From Streptomyces avidinii (lineage in GTDB: Bacteria; Actinomycetota; Actinomycetes; Streptomycetales; Streptomycetaceae): a DNA stretch of 64,000 nucleotides. Shown here one piece after another: positions 34,420 through 42,735 of the stretch; position 1 is the first letter of the stretch; every line of letters starts with the position of its first letter. Both the position numbers and the translations under genes were made by a program. The stretch is from positions 124,772 through 188,771 of the forward strand of contig NZ_BMVL01000008.1 in assembly GCF_014650695.1 (NCBI RefSeq). The letters run 5' to 3'. The notes beneath the pieces were generated by a model. That model did no database searches and was not told where the DNA came from. It saw only the letters and a list, made by a program, of their open reading frames with translations.

Positions 34420-34818
34420 GTGAACGAACGGGACGTCCGGCTCAATGAACTCGCGCAGGGGCTGCGCCCCATGTCTGAAGGCATCAAGTGGTTCGACGAA
34501 CTCGTCCCGGATGACCAGTCCGAGGTGCTGCTGTTCCTACGTCATCACTGTGCCCAGGCGCGCGCTGTCGCCCAGGATGCGCCAGAGAGCATCCGCCGTG
34601 CTGGGCTGCGCCAGACACATACGCCCGCGGTATTGATCTCACGCGGCCGGATCGACGATCAACTGGGAAAGATCGCCGGTCTCACGCCTATCGACGAACG
34701 TCGAAAGGCGTTCCGGCTGCTGATCGCAGTCCTGGCGGTTGCCGACGAGCGGCGCCGCGAGCGCTTCTGCTCCCGCGGCTGCGGTCATTGGTGGCACAGA
34801 CTACCCGTCGACGGCTGA
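34420..34818 (+). CDS. DUF5958 family protein
   Basis: 132 aa. DVRLNELAQGLRPMSEGIKW, FDELVPDDQSEVLLFLRHH and IDERRKAFRLLIAVLAVADE define the actinobacterial DUF5958 family of unknown function. The C-terminus contains Cys and His (FCSRGCGHWWH). GTG at 34420 is preceded by GGGGGG at 6 nt; an ATG 57 nt upstream is an alternative but unlike family members. Confidence 0.75.
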   Translation: MNERDVRLNELAQGLRPMSEGIKWFDELVPDDQSEVLLFLRHHCAQARAVAQDAPESIRRAGLRQTHTPAVLISRGRIDDQLGKIAGLTPIDERRKAFRLLIAVLAVADERRRERFCSRGCGHWWHRLPVDG

Positions 34819-34964
34819 TTGGATCCGACCGCTCGGACGTGTTGCCACGACCGCGGGCTCCTGAACAACGTACGGTGCTACATCCACTTTGAGGGCTCCG
34901 GGGCGCCCGACGGCTGCTTTGGGACACCCCTGACCGCACCTCTCGCTGTGGGGCGGGGGCCGCC

Positions 34965-34970
34965 TATGAT
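34965..34970 (+). promoter_or_regulatory. -10 element upstream of the WXG100-like/Ntox44 operon
   Basis: TATGAT, unusually close to consensus for this genome, lies about 23 bp before the GGGGAGG RBS of the WXG100-like gene. No convincing -35 is seen. Confidence 0.4.
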
Positions 34971-34999
34971 CCAAACCAGGGGAACAGGGGAGGATGGGC

Positions 35000-35407
35000 A
35001 TGTCAGGAGACGCGAACAGCACCGGAACAAGGCTGAACGGCGTGGATGGTGTACCGGCTGGCCCCTTGGCTCCGGGAGGCGGGAGCGTATTCGGCTCGAC
35101 GCCGGCGGAGAAGAAGGCAGCGGCAAACACCATCGAGACCGAGCTGGAAACCAACACCAAGAAGGCTGCGGACGGCGCGAAGGACAACACGAGCGCGGCG
35201 GCAAGGAGCCTTGATGGCTGGGAGACAGCCTCCGGCCTGAAGAAGGTGACGGAGACCTGGGACCAACAAGCGAAGATGCTGATGGGACGCCTGAGCGCCG
35301 AAAAGGCCTCCCTGCGAGGGGCCTCGAGCCTATTCATGCAGAACGACGTGCGGACGGGTGACCAACTCGGCGCAGTGGGCCCGAAATCCAAGCTCGAGGG
35401 ACTGTAG
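35000..35407 (+). CDS. WXG100-like small protein, partner of the toxin gene
   Basis: 135 aa, largely helical. Pattern: Pro/Gly-rich N-terminus (VPAGPLAPGGGSVFG), helix with AEKKAAANTIETELE, then DGWETASGLKKVTETWDQQA with Trp at the helical turn, and LMGRLSAEKASLRGAS. This arrangement is typical of the small ESX/WXG100-type protein encoded before Streptomyces T7SS polymorphic toxins. ATG at 35000 has GGGGAGG at 6 nt; the ATG at 34994 is too close to it. The toxin GTG follows 14 nt after the stop. Confidence 0.7.
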   Translation: MSGDANSTGTRLNGVDGVPAGPLAPGGGSVFGSTPAEKKAAANTIETELETNTKKAADGAKDNTSAAARSLDGWETASGLKKVTETWDQQAKMLMGRLSAEKASLRGASSLFMQNDVRTGDQLGAVGPKSKLEGL

Positions 35408-35420
35408 GGGGATCGGGCAC

Positions 35421-36273
35421 GTGTTGACATACCAGGAAGTCATGACGCCCGATCCCCACCTTCGACTTCACACGGGTCCAGGACCCGGCGCAGGCGCGGA
35501 CCCTGCGACGCGACCCGGACTTGAAAAGCGTCGAGGAGTCCTGGACCGCGCACATCGCCGCAGCGGTGCGGGCAGTGGACGAGCTCGATAAGGCGGTCAA
35601 ACAGGCGCTCGAAGCCGTGGTCGTGGACGGAAACATCCTCGACGGCACCATCGGGGGGTTCAACGCCTCGGCCACTCCCGTCATCCCGCCGACGGGGTCG
35701 GCGCGGAGCGAGCAGAAGTTCACCGACGCCGAAAAGTGGATCTTCGATGAGATGAAGCGAAACGCAAAGTCGGACACGGTCGGGCAGATGCGGTCCCTGC
35801 TGAACAAACCCGAGTGGTACGAATTCGGGCGCAACTACGGCTCCGACATCAACGCAGCACTGACGATGTGGGGCGTGAAGGTGGCCCCGGGACAGGACTG
35901 GGACCACAAGCCGCAGCTCCAGGAACGGTACGACCTCCAAACGCTTGACGACTACTACTTCAAGCAGCCCGGAACGAACCGCGAAGTCTTCTACGACATC
36001 TACTCCAACGTCCACTACGGATACGTCGGCCGGGCAGCCGGCATCGACGCGGACACCTTGATCAAGGGCGCCTCCCTTGGAGAAACGCTGCTCACCGGAG
36101 ACGACGACCAAGGCGATCAGATCACGATGCGCATCGGCATCGACCTCTACGACAAGTACGGCGACAACCTGACCGAGGAACAGCTCCGGCAGGGAATCAA
36201 CGACGCGATGGACCAGATGGAACAAGCGCAGCGCAACGGCGAGAACGTCCCGCAGGTCAGGAACCGGAAGTGA
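35421..36273 (+). pseudogene. Polymorphic toxin, Ntox44 domain (frameshift near N-terminus)
   Basis: GTG at 35421 (RBS GGGGGAT) begins VLTYQEVMTPDP, a start typical of Streptomyces T7SS toxins. After a CCCC run near 35456 the frame must drop one base to continue PTFDFTRVQDPAQARTLRRD, PDLKSVEESWTAHIAAAVRA and the rest. The C-terminal half matches bacterial toxin 44: KWIFDEMKRNAKSDTVGQMR, ALTMWGVKVAPGQDWDHKPQ, REVFYDIYSNVHYGYVGRAA. Without the shift, translation from TTG at 35521 gives 250 aa. The N-terminal part is short; no pretoxin domain is seen. Predicted nuclease-type toxin; the frameshift may be inactivating or a sequencing error. Confidence 0.7.
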
Positions 36274-36581
36274 CGCGGGGACAGTGGGGCTGTGCGGTCG
36301 CCCCCGTTGCCGGTCTGGCCACCGGTGTGCTCGGGGCGGTGCTGCTGGCAGCCGCCTGGCGTGCGTGCGACGTAGGAGTGAACGGCGCGGCCAATGGGCT
36401 TGCGCTGATCTTCTACGGAGCCTTGCTCGCGATCATGGCGGCTGTGTGGTGGGGGGTGTTCATCGGGTACGTCGGACGCTGGAACCTCGCGGCCGCCCTC
36501 CTGGGCGGCACGGCCGGCGCGGCGGTCATGGTTTGGATCTTCGTGGCTCTCCTCCAGGTTCCCAACGGCTACCGCTGCTGA
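36270..36581 (+). CDS. Three-TM membrane protein, candidate immunity protein
   Basis: 103 aa with three hydrophobic segments (about 8-27 VAPVAGLATGVLGAVLLAA, 40-62 LALIFYGALLAIMAAVWWGV, 71-95 AALLGGTAGAAVMVWIFVAL). GTG overlaps the toxin stop as GTGA, the tight coupling expected of a toxin-immunity pair. No known immunity family is recognised. Immunity to a nuclease is usually cytosolic, so a membrane protein here is unusual and could instead aid toxin export. Confidence 0.6.
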   Translation: MTRGQWGCAVAPVAGLATGVLGAVLLAAAWRACDVGVNGAANGLALIFYGALLAIMAAVWWGVFIGYVGRWNLAAALLGGTAGAAVMVWIFVALLQVPNGYRC

Positions 36582-36637
36582 CGAGTTCGCCCCCGACGCG
36601 GTGACGCGCCGAGCACGGCCACATCTACGGGTTCCGG

Positions 36638-36914
36638 AGAGACGGTCCGATCCTCGGAGAACTGCACGATCCGGCTGATCGTGTTGAAGGACGGCGGCTC
36701 GGCTGCCGCCCGGCAGAGCGTTCTGGAGATCTTCCACAAGCTCGGCACGACAGGCGAGGGCATCGAGCGGTACCGGATGGCGGCGCTGGATGTCCCACCG
36801 GAGGCGGACCTGCCGCGGATCCGCAAGCTCCTGGAACACGGTGCGGCGGAGGGCTGGTGGCACTGGGAGGAAGGGTGCGTCACCGCTGCCTGGAGGTCCA
36901 TGGCCACGGACTGA
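36638..36914 (+). pseudogene. 3' fragment of a second DUF4265 gene
   Basis: From GGAGAGACGGTCCGA onward it parallels 33963-34239 at nucleotide and protein level: KDGGSAAARQSVLEIFHKLG, PPEADLPRIRKLLEHG, WWHWEEGCVTAAW. The 5' half, including the VHFRMD region, is absent. A truncated tandem paralogue of the DUF4265 gene. Confidence 0.8.
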
Positions 36915-36980
36915 GCGGCTGCGCGTGCTGGTGGAGGGCTGCCCATGCCTCCGTCAGTGGCGCCGTGCATGATCGGGCAC

Positions 36981-37846
36981 ATGACACATGGTTCCCGGGA
37001 CGCCCTTCGCTCCCTTGCCTTGCAGCATCTGTCCCCCGAGGATGCTGAGACGTGGATCGGTCTGCTTCGCCCTGGCGTGCGTCTTGAGGTAGCGACTGGC
37101 TGTGACGACGTGGTAGGTCGGCTCGGTGGCCTTCCAGCCGTGCCGGCTGCCTCGGAGTGGCCGGTGTGGGATGGGCATGGTCCGCTTTCCTTCATCGCCT
37201 CGATCGATTGTGCCAAGCTGCCGTCGGCTGCGCTGGACATCGACCTGCCCGAGGCGGAACGCTGCTGTTCTTCTATTTCGACCGCCAGATGGACGACGGC
37301 GAAGCCCTCGTTCTTGCTGAGGACCGGGAGAGCTGGGCGGGCGCCCGTGTGCTCTATGTGGCAGCGGGTGAGGAGGTCGTGGAACATGGGACGCCCGCCG
37401 GAGTCGAGTCGTACCCGGTGGTGCCGCTGACCGCGCGCCTGGAGATGACGGCGGCCGAGCCCTGCCATTTCCGGATTCGGGACACATTCGCTCCAGGTGC
37501 CCCGCTCGGGAACCGGTACGACCACCCCGTCTGCTCTCAGGAGTTCCTCGACGCCCTGTGGGAGTTCGACGGCGAGGTCGGGCACCAGATCGGCGGCCAT
37601 GCTCACTCCGTGCAGAACCCGGTGGAGATCGAGGTCGCGGAGGCAGTCCTGGACGGCGAGGTGTCCTGGGACGACCCGCGGCTCTCCGAAGAGGCGGGCG
37701 GTTGGGTGCTTCTGGCCCAGTTCGACAGCGAGGACGCTGCGGACATGATGTGGGGCGATGCCGGAGCGCTGTACTGGCTGATCCGTCCGGAGGACCTGGC
37801 AGAGCGGCGCTTTGAGCGGGCGATGTTCACCTGGCAGTGCAGCTGA
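36981..37846 (+). pseudogene. DUF1963 (YwqG-like) protein, frameshifted
   Basis: ATG at 36981: MTHGSRDALRSLALQHLSPE, then GRLGGLPAVPAASEWPVWDG and GPLSFIASIDCAKLPSAALD as in DUF1963. At about 37256 one G is missing; restoring it gives LPEAGTLLFFYFDRQMDDG and continues to YWLIRPEDLAERRFERAMFT. About 288 codons in total. YwqG-type proteins are frequent in immunity clusters. The stop overlaps the next ATG (TGATG). Confidence 0.75.
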
Positions 37847-39069
37847 TGACCGCCAAACCTCCCGCCTGGGGAGTCCAGTACACGCTGAGCCTGCCGAGTG
37901 AGGACGCTGCCCGCACCGCTGCAACCGAGCTTTCCAGGATGGGGCACCGTCTGACGGCAGTGCGCGTCCACGATCACTTCCGGTCTGTTCCATCGAGCTT
38001 CTGGTACGGAAGACCGTCGATGGACCCGGAGCTGGAGGGGTGGTGGCAGGTCTTCTCTCTGGCCGTCTACAGCGGGTACGAGCGCATGGCTCTCGAGCCG
38101 TTCTTGCGCAGTGAACGAACTCGGGTGGCCCATGTGGCCTGTGCCCATGGCGGTTTCCAGCAGGGGTGCAGCGAGGGGCATGCGGTGACCCTCGAAGGCG
38201 TCTTCACGCGGGACGGTCTGGTTCATGACCAGACCGGCGCCGAGGTGGCCCTGCCCGCCCCTTTGCCTGAGGAACCCGTCAGGCCTCCGGCTGGTCCGTC
38301 GTGGAACCACGGCGGCCTCGGTGAACCCACGGCGGTGGTCCAGGCCGTGGTGGCGGCTGCGGAGCGGATCTACGGCGGGGCCGAGAACGCTCCGGAAGTC
38401 GCGACATGGCTGCTCGACGAAGAGTTCGCCTTCGGTGAGCCGTACGAGACGACGGGCGAGTTTCTCGGCGATCTCTCGGACGCGGTGGCCCATCAGGGGA
38501 CATGCACCGACGCTACCGTCGAGGCGGTCCCGTTCCTTGCCGAGCTGGTCTGTGACGACAGCATCGCCGTCGGCAGCCGGTTGATGCTTCTCGACGACTT
38601 GTTGCGACTCGCAGTTTCGGGGCCATCTGCAGCCGTCTCACTGACCGACCGTACAGCTGCTCTCGGCGATGTGTGGCAGGAGTCTGCCGCCGAGTACCTG
38701 ACACGGCGGGCCATCAGCAAGGAGCTACCCCAGCTGCTGTCCCGGTGGGGAGATGAGAGCGACGCCGTCCGGTTCGCTCTCGCTGCCCTCGTAGCCGTGT
38801 GCGATGGGCATGACCAGCGCCTACCTGCGCGGCTGGCCGAGCTGCCGGCCCCAGAGGGCACGGGCCGCGCCGATGTCGTGGCGCTCATCGCGGCTCTCCT
38901 CAGTGGGGAGCGAGAGCATCTGAAGTCGGCCCTGGACCGGCTGTGCTCCTGGATGCCTCGCATCGCGGAAAAGGCCGCCAGCCCACACGTCGAGTCTCGG
39001 AGTCTTGCACTGTCCGTCCTCCCTGATCTCGTCATGGGAGACGTGGCCTTGGTGCAGGATGCGGCCTGA
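37846..39069 (+). CDS. Helical-repeat-type protein of unknown function
   Basis: 407 aa. The N-terminal 100 residues (WGVQYTLSLPSEDAARTAAT, GWWQVFSLAVYSG) recall RraB-like small alpha/beta domains; the region from about 170 on consists of helical pairs resembling HEAT-type repeats (VAHQGTCTDATVEAVPFLAE, LMLLDDLLRLA, DAVRFALAALVAVCDG). A probable immunity-type scaffold, but no family is certain. ATG at 37846 overlaps the DUF1963 stop as TGATG; its own TGA overlaps the next ATG at 39069. Confidence 0.6.
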   Translation: MTAKPPAWGVQYTLSLPSEDAARTAATELSRMGHRLTAVRVHDHFRSVPSSFWYGRPSMDPELEGWWQVFSLAVYSGYERMALEPFLRSERTRVAHVACAHGGFQQGCSEGHAVTLEGVFTRDGLVHDQTGAEVALPAPLPEEPVRPPAGPSWNHGGLGEPTAVVQAVVAAAERIYGGAENAPEVATWLLDEEFAFGEPYETTGEFLGDLSDAVAHQGTCTDATVEAVPFLAELVCDDSIAVGSRLMLLDDLLRLAVSGPSAAVSLTDRTAALGDVWQESAAEYLTRRAISKELPQLLSRWGDESDAVRFALAALVAVCDGHDQRLPARLAELPAPEGTGRADVVALIAALLSGEREHLKSALDRLCSWMPRIAEKAASPHVESRSLALSVLPDLVMGDVALVQDAA

Positions 39070-39499
39070 TGCCGGGCGAGGTACCGCGGATTCGCGGCAA
39101 GCACGTTCGGGTCACCTCTGGTGGGGTTGCTGTGCTGGAGGAAGAGCTGCTCAGTCGGCTCGTGGCCTGTCATTCCGACTGGGAAGGCACACTCGCTGAG
39201 CTGGCAGAGACCTCCGGACCCGGATTCCTCTTCCGGCCGGGGCGGAAGGTCGCGGCAGCCAAGAACCTCGTCTCGTCCTGGCCCGCACGCCATCGACCCC
39301 ATGCGGGCCTGCCCCCGCTCTCTGCTCGCGCTTGCGGTCGACGTGGATCGTCGGCCGGCTTTCCGAGGGCATCAACCCGGAGGCCGTCGCTTCCGCCGCG
39401 GGCATGGCCTCCCCTGCCGGCTTGGCGGGCTACCACCACTGGGTGCCCCCACTCCCCAGGGAGGAGGTGATCCGCTTGCTGCGTGGCCGCTGCTCGTGA
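39069..39499 (+). pseudogene. Degenerate tyrosine-recombinase C-terminal domain
   Basis: Reads MPGEVPRIRGKHVRV ... GFLFRPGRKVAAAKNLVSSW ... LPPLSA, then after a frameshift near 39330 LRSTWIVGRLSEGINPEAVA, SAAGMASPAGLAGYHHWV. The last part aligns with box II of tyrosine recombinases: LRST for LRHT (Arg kept, His lost), AAGM for LGH, and the catalytic-type Tyr in GYHHWV. The N-terminal domains and first catalytic Arg are missing. Its TGA overlaps the GTG of the DDE gene (GTGA). Either a decayed integrase or a degenerate partner protein. Confidence 0.5.
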
Positions 39500-41316
39500 G
39501 GGCGCGACCTGAAGCCGACCAACTGGCCGCCCGGCATGCACGGCCCCGGCTGCGTCCTGGACGGCTCACCGAGATCCCTGATTCCAAGGTCGGTCAGCTG
39601 CTGACCCTTCTCGACCGCTCCGGCCTGCCCCAACAGCTGGAGGACATGCTGCGAGGCCGTCCCGGGCCACAAGGGGTGCCGCCCAGGACGGTGCTGGCCG
39701 GCCTGATGCTCGCCGTGTACTACACGGGCCGAGCCACGGTCTCCGACGCCTGGCGAATCTTGCACTTCCGCCTCCAGCCCGCTGCCCGCGCCTGGCTCGG
39801 CATCCCCGAGTCGCCTCCGTCCACGGCACGGGCATGCATAGCTGCCAGTCGTCGTCTCTACCGAGGGCTGGACCGGATCACTACTGTGCTCGACCCGGCG
39901 CGCTGCGACCGGCGTCGGCGCTTGGGCCAGGCGGAGGCGGACATCCACTCCGCAGTCTGGGATGGAGCCACTGGCCGGCAGGCCGCGAACCGGCTTCAAC
40001 GGCTGGCGAACGATCTCGTCCTGGTGCCCGTCCGCCTGGCCCAGCAGCGCGGGTACCTGCGCCACTGGAGCGGCGATGTGGGAGTGGACGCAACCTCGAT
40101 CCCGGTCCTGGCCCGCCCGGACAGCGATCGCTCGGGGACCGCCTCGGTCGAGATCACCGCAGGCTGGCACTACCGTGGCGGTTCCAACGAAGGGATCTTC
40201 GGCTACAGCGCAACCCTGCTGGTCGCCGCCCATTCCCGCACGAGCGAGCAGGCGGCCAAGGGACGCAGGGCACCGTCCTACCCGCAGCTCTGCCTCGGCC
40301 TCACCTTGGACACCCCCACCGTCCGTACAGGTGAGAACGCAGTCGCCGTCTTGGCACAGCTCGCTGAGCTCCGGACGCCCACTGGAACCTGCGCAGCCGA
40401 CCGCGCCTACACCGGGTGCTCGCCGGAGAAGTTCCAGGTCCCCACACGCCGGCTCGGTTTCCGCCTCGCACTGGACTACAAGGCAGCCGACCGCGGTATC
40501 CAGGGCAGCTGGCAGGGAGCCGTGCTGATCGACGGCTCCCTCGCATGCCCGCAGATCCCCAACGTGTTGGCCCAGGCCACCCACGGCATGGACGACAAGA
40601 CCTTTCGCCAGCGGCTCGATGAACTGAAACCGGTGATCGCTGAGAGGCTGCCCTACTTCCTCAAGCTCAAGCAGAACGCCGATGCCCGAGGCACCGTACG
40701 CCTGCAGTGCCCCGCCGCCGGCCCGTCCCCCTCGGTGAACTGTCCTCGCCGAGAACGCCTCCGGCCCGCAGGGCCGAGCACTTCCGGCCCCCCACAGACC
40801 GTGGTCCGGCTCGCGGATCGACGGTCCCGCGCCAGCCACCCGGCTGCCCGCCCGACCGTCCAACTCCCTGACCGCGAGTGGATCGACCCTCCGCGAAAGG
40901 ACGAACTGCCCGCTGTCTGCGGCGCATCCGCGATCAGCGTGCCCGCAGACGCCGCCGAAGATCTGAAGACCGCCAAGTTCCGGCAGGACAGCCACTACCT
41001 CAGCCTGGCCTGGGAACGGATCTACAAGCCGATCCGCTCGCACAACGAGGGCCTGACCGGACGGCTCAAGGGCGCCGAGCTGAACATCGGAGAGCCCCTG
41101 CATCGCCGGGCTCCAGGGCAGGTCGCCCAGACGCTCCTGGTCGCCATCATGGTGACTGTCGGCAACCTCGACATCTTGGAGACCTGGCTCTACGAACGGA
41201 CGGGCAGCCGGCTCTCCGACACCGAGTTCGAGTCCGTGCCAGCCCCGCCAGGTCTTGACCCACGCCACGTCCTGGCTCCGCTGGGCACTGGCCGACATCC
41301 GCCGGGCAACCTCTGA
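39496..41316 (+). CDS. DDE-type transposase-like protein
   Basis: 606 aa. RNase H-fold triad candidates: Asp198 (GDVGVDATSIPV), Asp302 (TCAADRAYTG) and Glu518 (RSHNEGLTGRLKG). The N-terminus (VGQLLTLLDRSGLPQQLEDM) and PRTVLAGLMLAVYYTGRATV resemble the DUF772-type helical domain of IS1182/IS5-like transposases. A Cys-containing insertion (QCPAAGPSPSVNCPRR) splits the domain. GTG at 39496 overlaps the preceding stop, so expression is coupled to the recombinase remnant. No terminal inverted repeats identified. A hairpin terminator follows at 41351. Confidence 0.65.
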   Translation: MRARPEADQLAARHARPRLRPGRLTEIPDSKVGQLLTLLDRSGLPQQLEDMLRGRPGPQGVPPRTVLAGLMLAVYYTGRATVSDAWRILHFRLQPAARAWLGIPESPPSTARACIAASRRLYRGLDRITTVLDPARCDRRRRLGQAEADIHSAVWDGATGRQAANRLQRLANDLVLVPVRLAQQRGYLRHWSGDVGVDATSIPVLARPDSDRSGTASVEITAGWHYRGGSNEGIFGYSATLLVAAHSRTSEQAAKGRRAPSYPQLCLGLTLDTPTVRTGENAVAVLAQLAELRTPTGTCAADRAYTGCSPEKFQVPTRRLGFRLALDYKAADRGIQGSWQGAVLIDGSLACPQIPNVLAQATHGMDDKTFRQRLDELKPVIAERLPYFLKLKQNADARGTVRLQCPAAGPSPSVNCPRRERLRPAGPSTSGPPQTVVRLADRRSRASHPAARPTVQLPDREWIDPPRKDELPAVCGASAISVPADAAEDLKTAKFRQDSHYLSLAWERIYKPIRSHNEGLTGRLKGAELNIGEPLHRRAPGQVAQTLLVAIMVTVGNLDILETWLYERTGSRLSDTEFESVPAPPGLDPRHVLAPLGTGRHPPGNL

Positions 41317-41350
41317 TCGGTCAGCGACACAGCCAGACATCCTGATCACC

Positions 41351-41370
41351 GGCCCCGGGCAACCGGGGCC
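41351..41370 (+). terminator. Terminator after the DDE gene
   Basis: GGCCCCGG-GCAA-CCGGGGCC, perfect 8-bp stem, 34 bp after the stop and followed by CCTTCG. Confidence 0.7.
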
Positions 41371-41464
41371 CCTTCGCATGCCCCCAGAACAGCCAGAAGC
41401 CTGCCGGAGGGGATGTGATCCGGTGCACGCCGCCATCCATCACCCCGAACAGGCATCGAACGAC

Positions 41465-41554
41465 CCCGTAAACGACGAAGATCCCGCCCGATCTTGCGAT
41501 CGGACGGGATCTCGTGAACGTTCCTGAGAGCTACTCAAAAACAGTCGTCTGTGG
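41465..41554. repeat. Right direct repeat of the genomic island (attR-like)
   Basis: Counterpart of 32871-32958. It runs from CCCGTAAACG through the tRNA terminator hairpin to GTCGTCTGTGG, whose last three bases are the discriminator and first acceptor-stem bases of tRNA-Ala. Confidence 0.75.
41479..41512 (-). terminator. Terminator of tRNA-Ala
   Basis: A 15-bp stem with one C/A mismatch and a TTGC loop (GATCCCGCCCGATC / GATCGGACGGGATC), 40 bp downstream of the tRNA 3' end on the minus strand. Confidence 0.7.
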
Positions 41555-41625
41555 ACCTGTGGGGATTTGAACCCCAGACCCCCTCGATGCGAACGAGGTG
41601 CGCTACCAGACTGCGCCACAGGCCC
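41552..41625 (-). tRNA. tRNA-Ala (anticodon CGC)
   Basis: 74 nt cloverleaf: acceptor GGGCCTG/CAGGTCC with the G3-U70 pair that is the identity element of alanine tRNA, D arm GCGC/GCGC, anticodon stem CCTCG/CGAGG around loop TTCGCAT (CGC), variable GGGTC, T arm TGGGG-TTCAAAT-CCCCA, discriminator A. CCA is not encoded. The island is inserted at its 3' side. Confidence 0.95.
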
Positions 41626-41703
41626 TTGCGACGTGTGAAACATTAGCATCCCCGCGCGGGTGCTCCAAAACCGATATCCCGGAGCGTCCGCGCAGGTCAC
41701 CGA

Positions 41704-42735
41704 TCACTCGTTCGCGGCGCGCGGGCGGTCCTCGCCCTCGTACTGGTCGAACAGCGGGGTGCGGCCCTTGCCCTGTCCGCGGGGGCGCGGCGTGGTGGTC
41801 TGGGGCTTCGGGTCCGGCTTCGGGGGGCCGGGCTGGGCGCGCAGGCGGGGTTCCGTCGGCTCGGCCGTGCTGGAGCGGGTCGCGCTCCAGGCGTCCGGGG
41901 CCGCGGGGCCCGTGGCCCGGGGTGCCACCGGGGCCGTCACGTACGTCGGCAGCGGGACCGGAACCGGCTCCCAGCTCTCACCGCGGGCGGGGCCGCGTTC
42001 GCGCTCGCGCTGCTGGTCCACCCACTCGGCGTGGTCGGTCTGCTCGACCAGGGCGCGCCGTCCGGCCTCCTGCGGGGACACCGGTGGTGCAGGGTCCGGT
42101 TCGCCGCCGGACGCCGCCTCGGGCTCGCGGCGGCTCGGGCGGTTCTCCCGCAGCTGCCGCGCGGCGGCCTCGGCGCGCCGCCGGTCCATCGTGAACTCGT
42201 AGCGCCGCCGCTCCTGTACCCGCAGGTGCACGATGTACGTGCTCAGCAGGAGGGCGGGCACGGCGGGCGCCCACAGGAAGCGCAGCCCCCCGACCGCGGC
42301 AACGACGGCGCCGAGGGTGAAGACCAGGAAGAGGAGCGCGGTCGTGCGCCGGCGGCGCGCGAGGACCTGGAGGCGCTGTTCGCGCCGGGCCCGCTCCGCA
42401 CGCTGCTCACGTTCGGCGGCGGCCGGTCTCGGCTCCGCCCTGGTCGGGGGCACGACAAAGGCCCGGGCGTCGGCGTCGACGGAATCAACCTTTTCCGTCG
42501 CGGCGTCCGGGTCCGCGTGGGGCTGGGGCTCCGCCTGCTCGTCACCGCGCTCACGCAGCCCCTTGGCGTAACGGCGCTCCATTCCCGCCCGGCCGGAAAG
42601 CAGCCGAATGGCAGTGGAGAAGCGTTCCGTCGGACGGGCTTCGTTCAGCTCGTCCTGCCTCCGGAGCCACATGGGCACCAAGTAGGCGGCCCAGGCCCCG
42701 ACAATGACTGCGTAGATGAGGCCGCTGCTGCTCAC
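41704..42735 (-). CDS. SepX / GlpR-like septal membrane protein
   Basis: 343 aa. An N-terminal TM (SSGLIYAVIVGAWAAYLVPM) is followed by the conserved WLRRQDELNEARPTERFSTA and IRLLSGRAGMERRYAKG, then a charged linker, two close TM segments (TALLFLVFTLGAVVAAVGGL, LWAPAVPALLLSTYIVHLR) and a disordered tail. This is the SepX protein of Streptomyces, also called GlpR, the receptor of gephyrin-like Glp, involved in hyphal septation. GTG at 42735; a TACGGT -10 8 nt upstream suggests a leaderless transcript. Glp is encoded about 2 kb upstream. Confidence 0.85.
   Translation of the reverse strand: MSSSGLIYAVIVGAWAAYLVPMWLRRQDELNEARPTERFSTAIRLLSGRAGMERRYAKGLRERGDEQAEPQPHADPDAATEKVDSVDADARAFVVPPTRAEPRPAAAEREQRAERARREQRLQVLARRRRTTALLFLVFTLGAVVAAVGGLRFLWAPAVPALLLSTYIVHLRVQERRRYEFTMDRRRAEAAARQLRENRPSRREPEAASGGEPDPAPPVSPQEAGRRALVEQTDHAEWVDQQRERERGPARGESWEPVPVPLPTYVTAPVAPRATGPAAPDAWSATRSSTAEPTEPRLRAQPGPPKPDPKPQTTTPRPRGQGKGRTPLFDQYEGEDRPRAANE

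Larger units (their letters stand above)
32871..41554. mobile_element. Genomic island at tRNA-Ala: decayed toxin/immunity island
   Basis: Bounded by imperfect direct repeats whose right copy touches the tRNA-Ala(CGC) 3' end. Inside, base composition is less GC-biased, genes are of polymorphic-toxin type (WXG100-like, Ntox44, DUF4265, DUF6461, DUF1963, DUF5958), four genes carry single-base-type frameshifts, and the right end holds a degenerate tyrosine recombinase and a DDE transposase-like gene. No replication or conjugation gene is present, so it is not self-mobile now. Confidence 0.7.
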
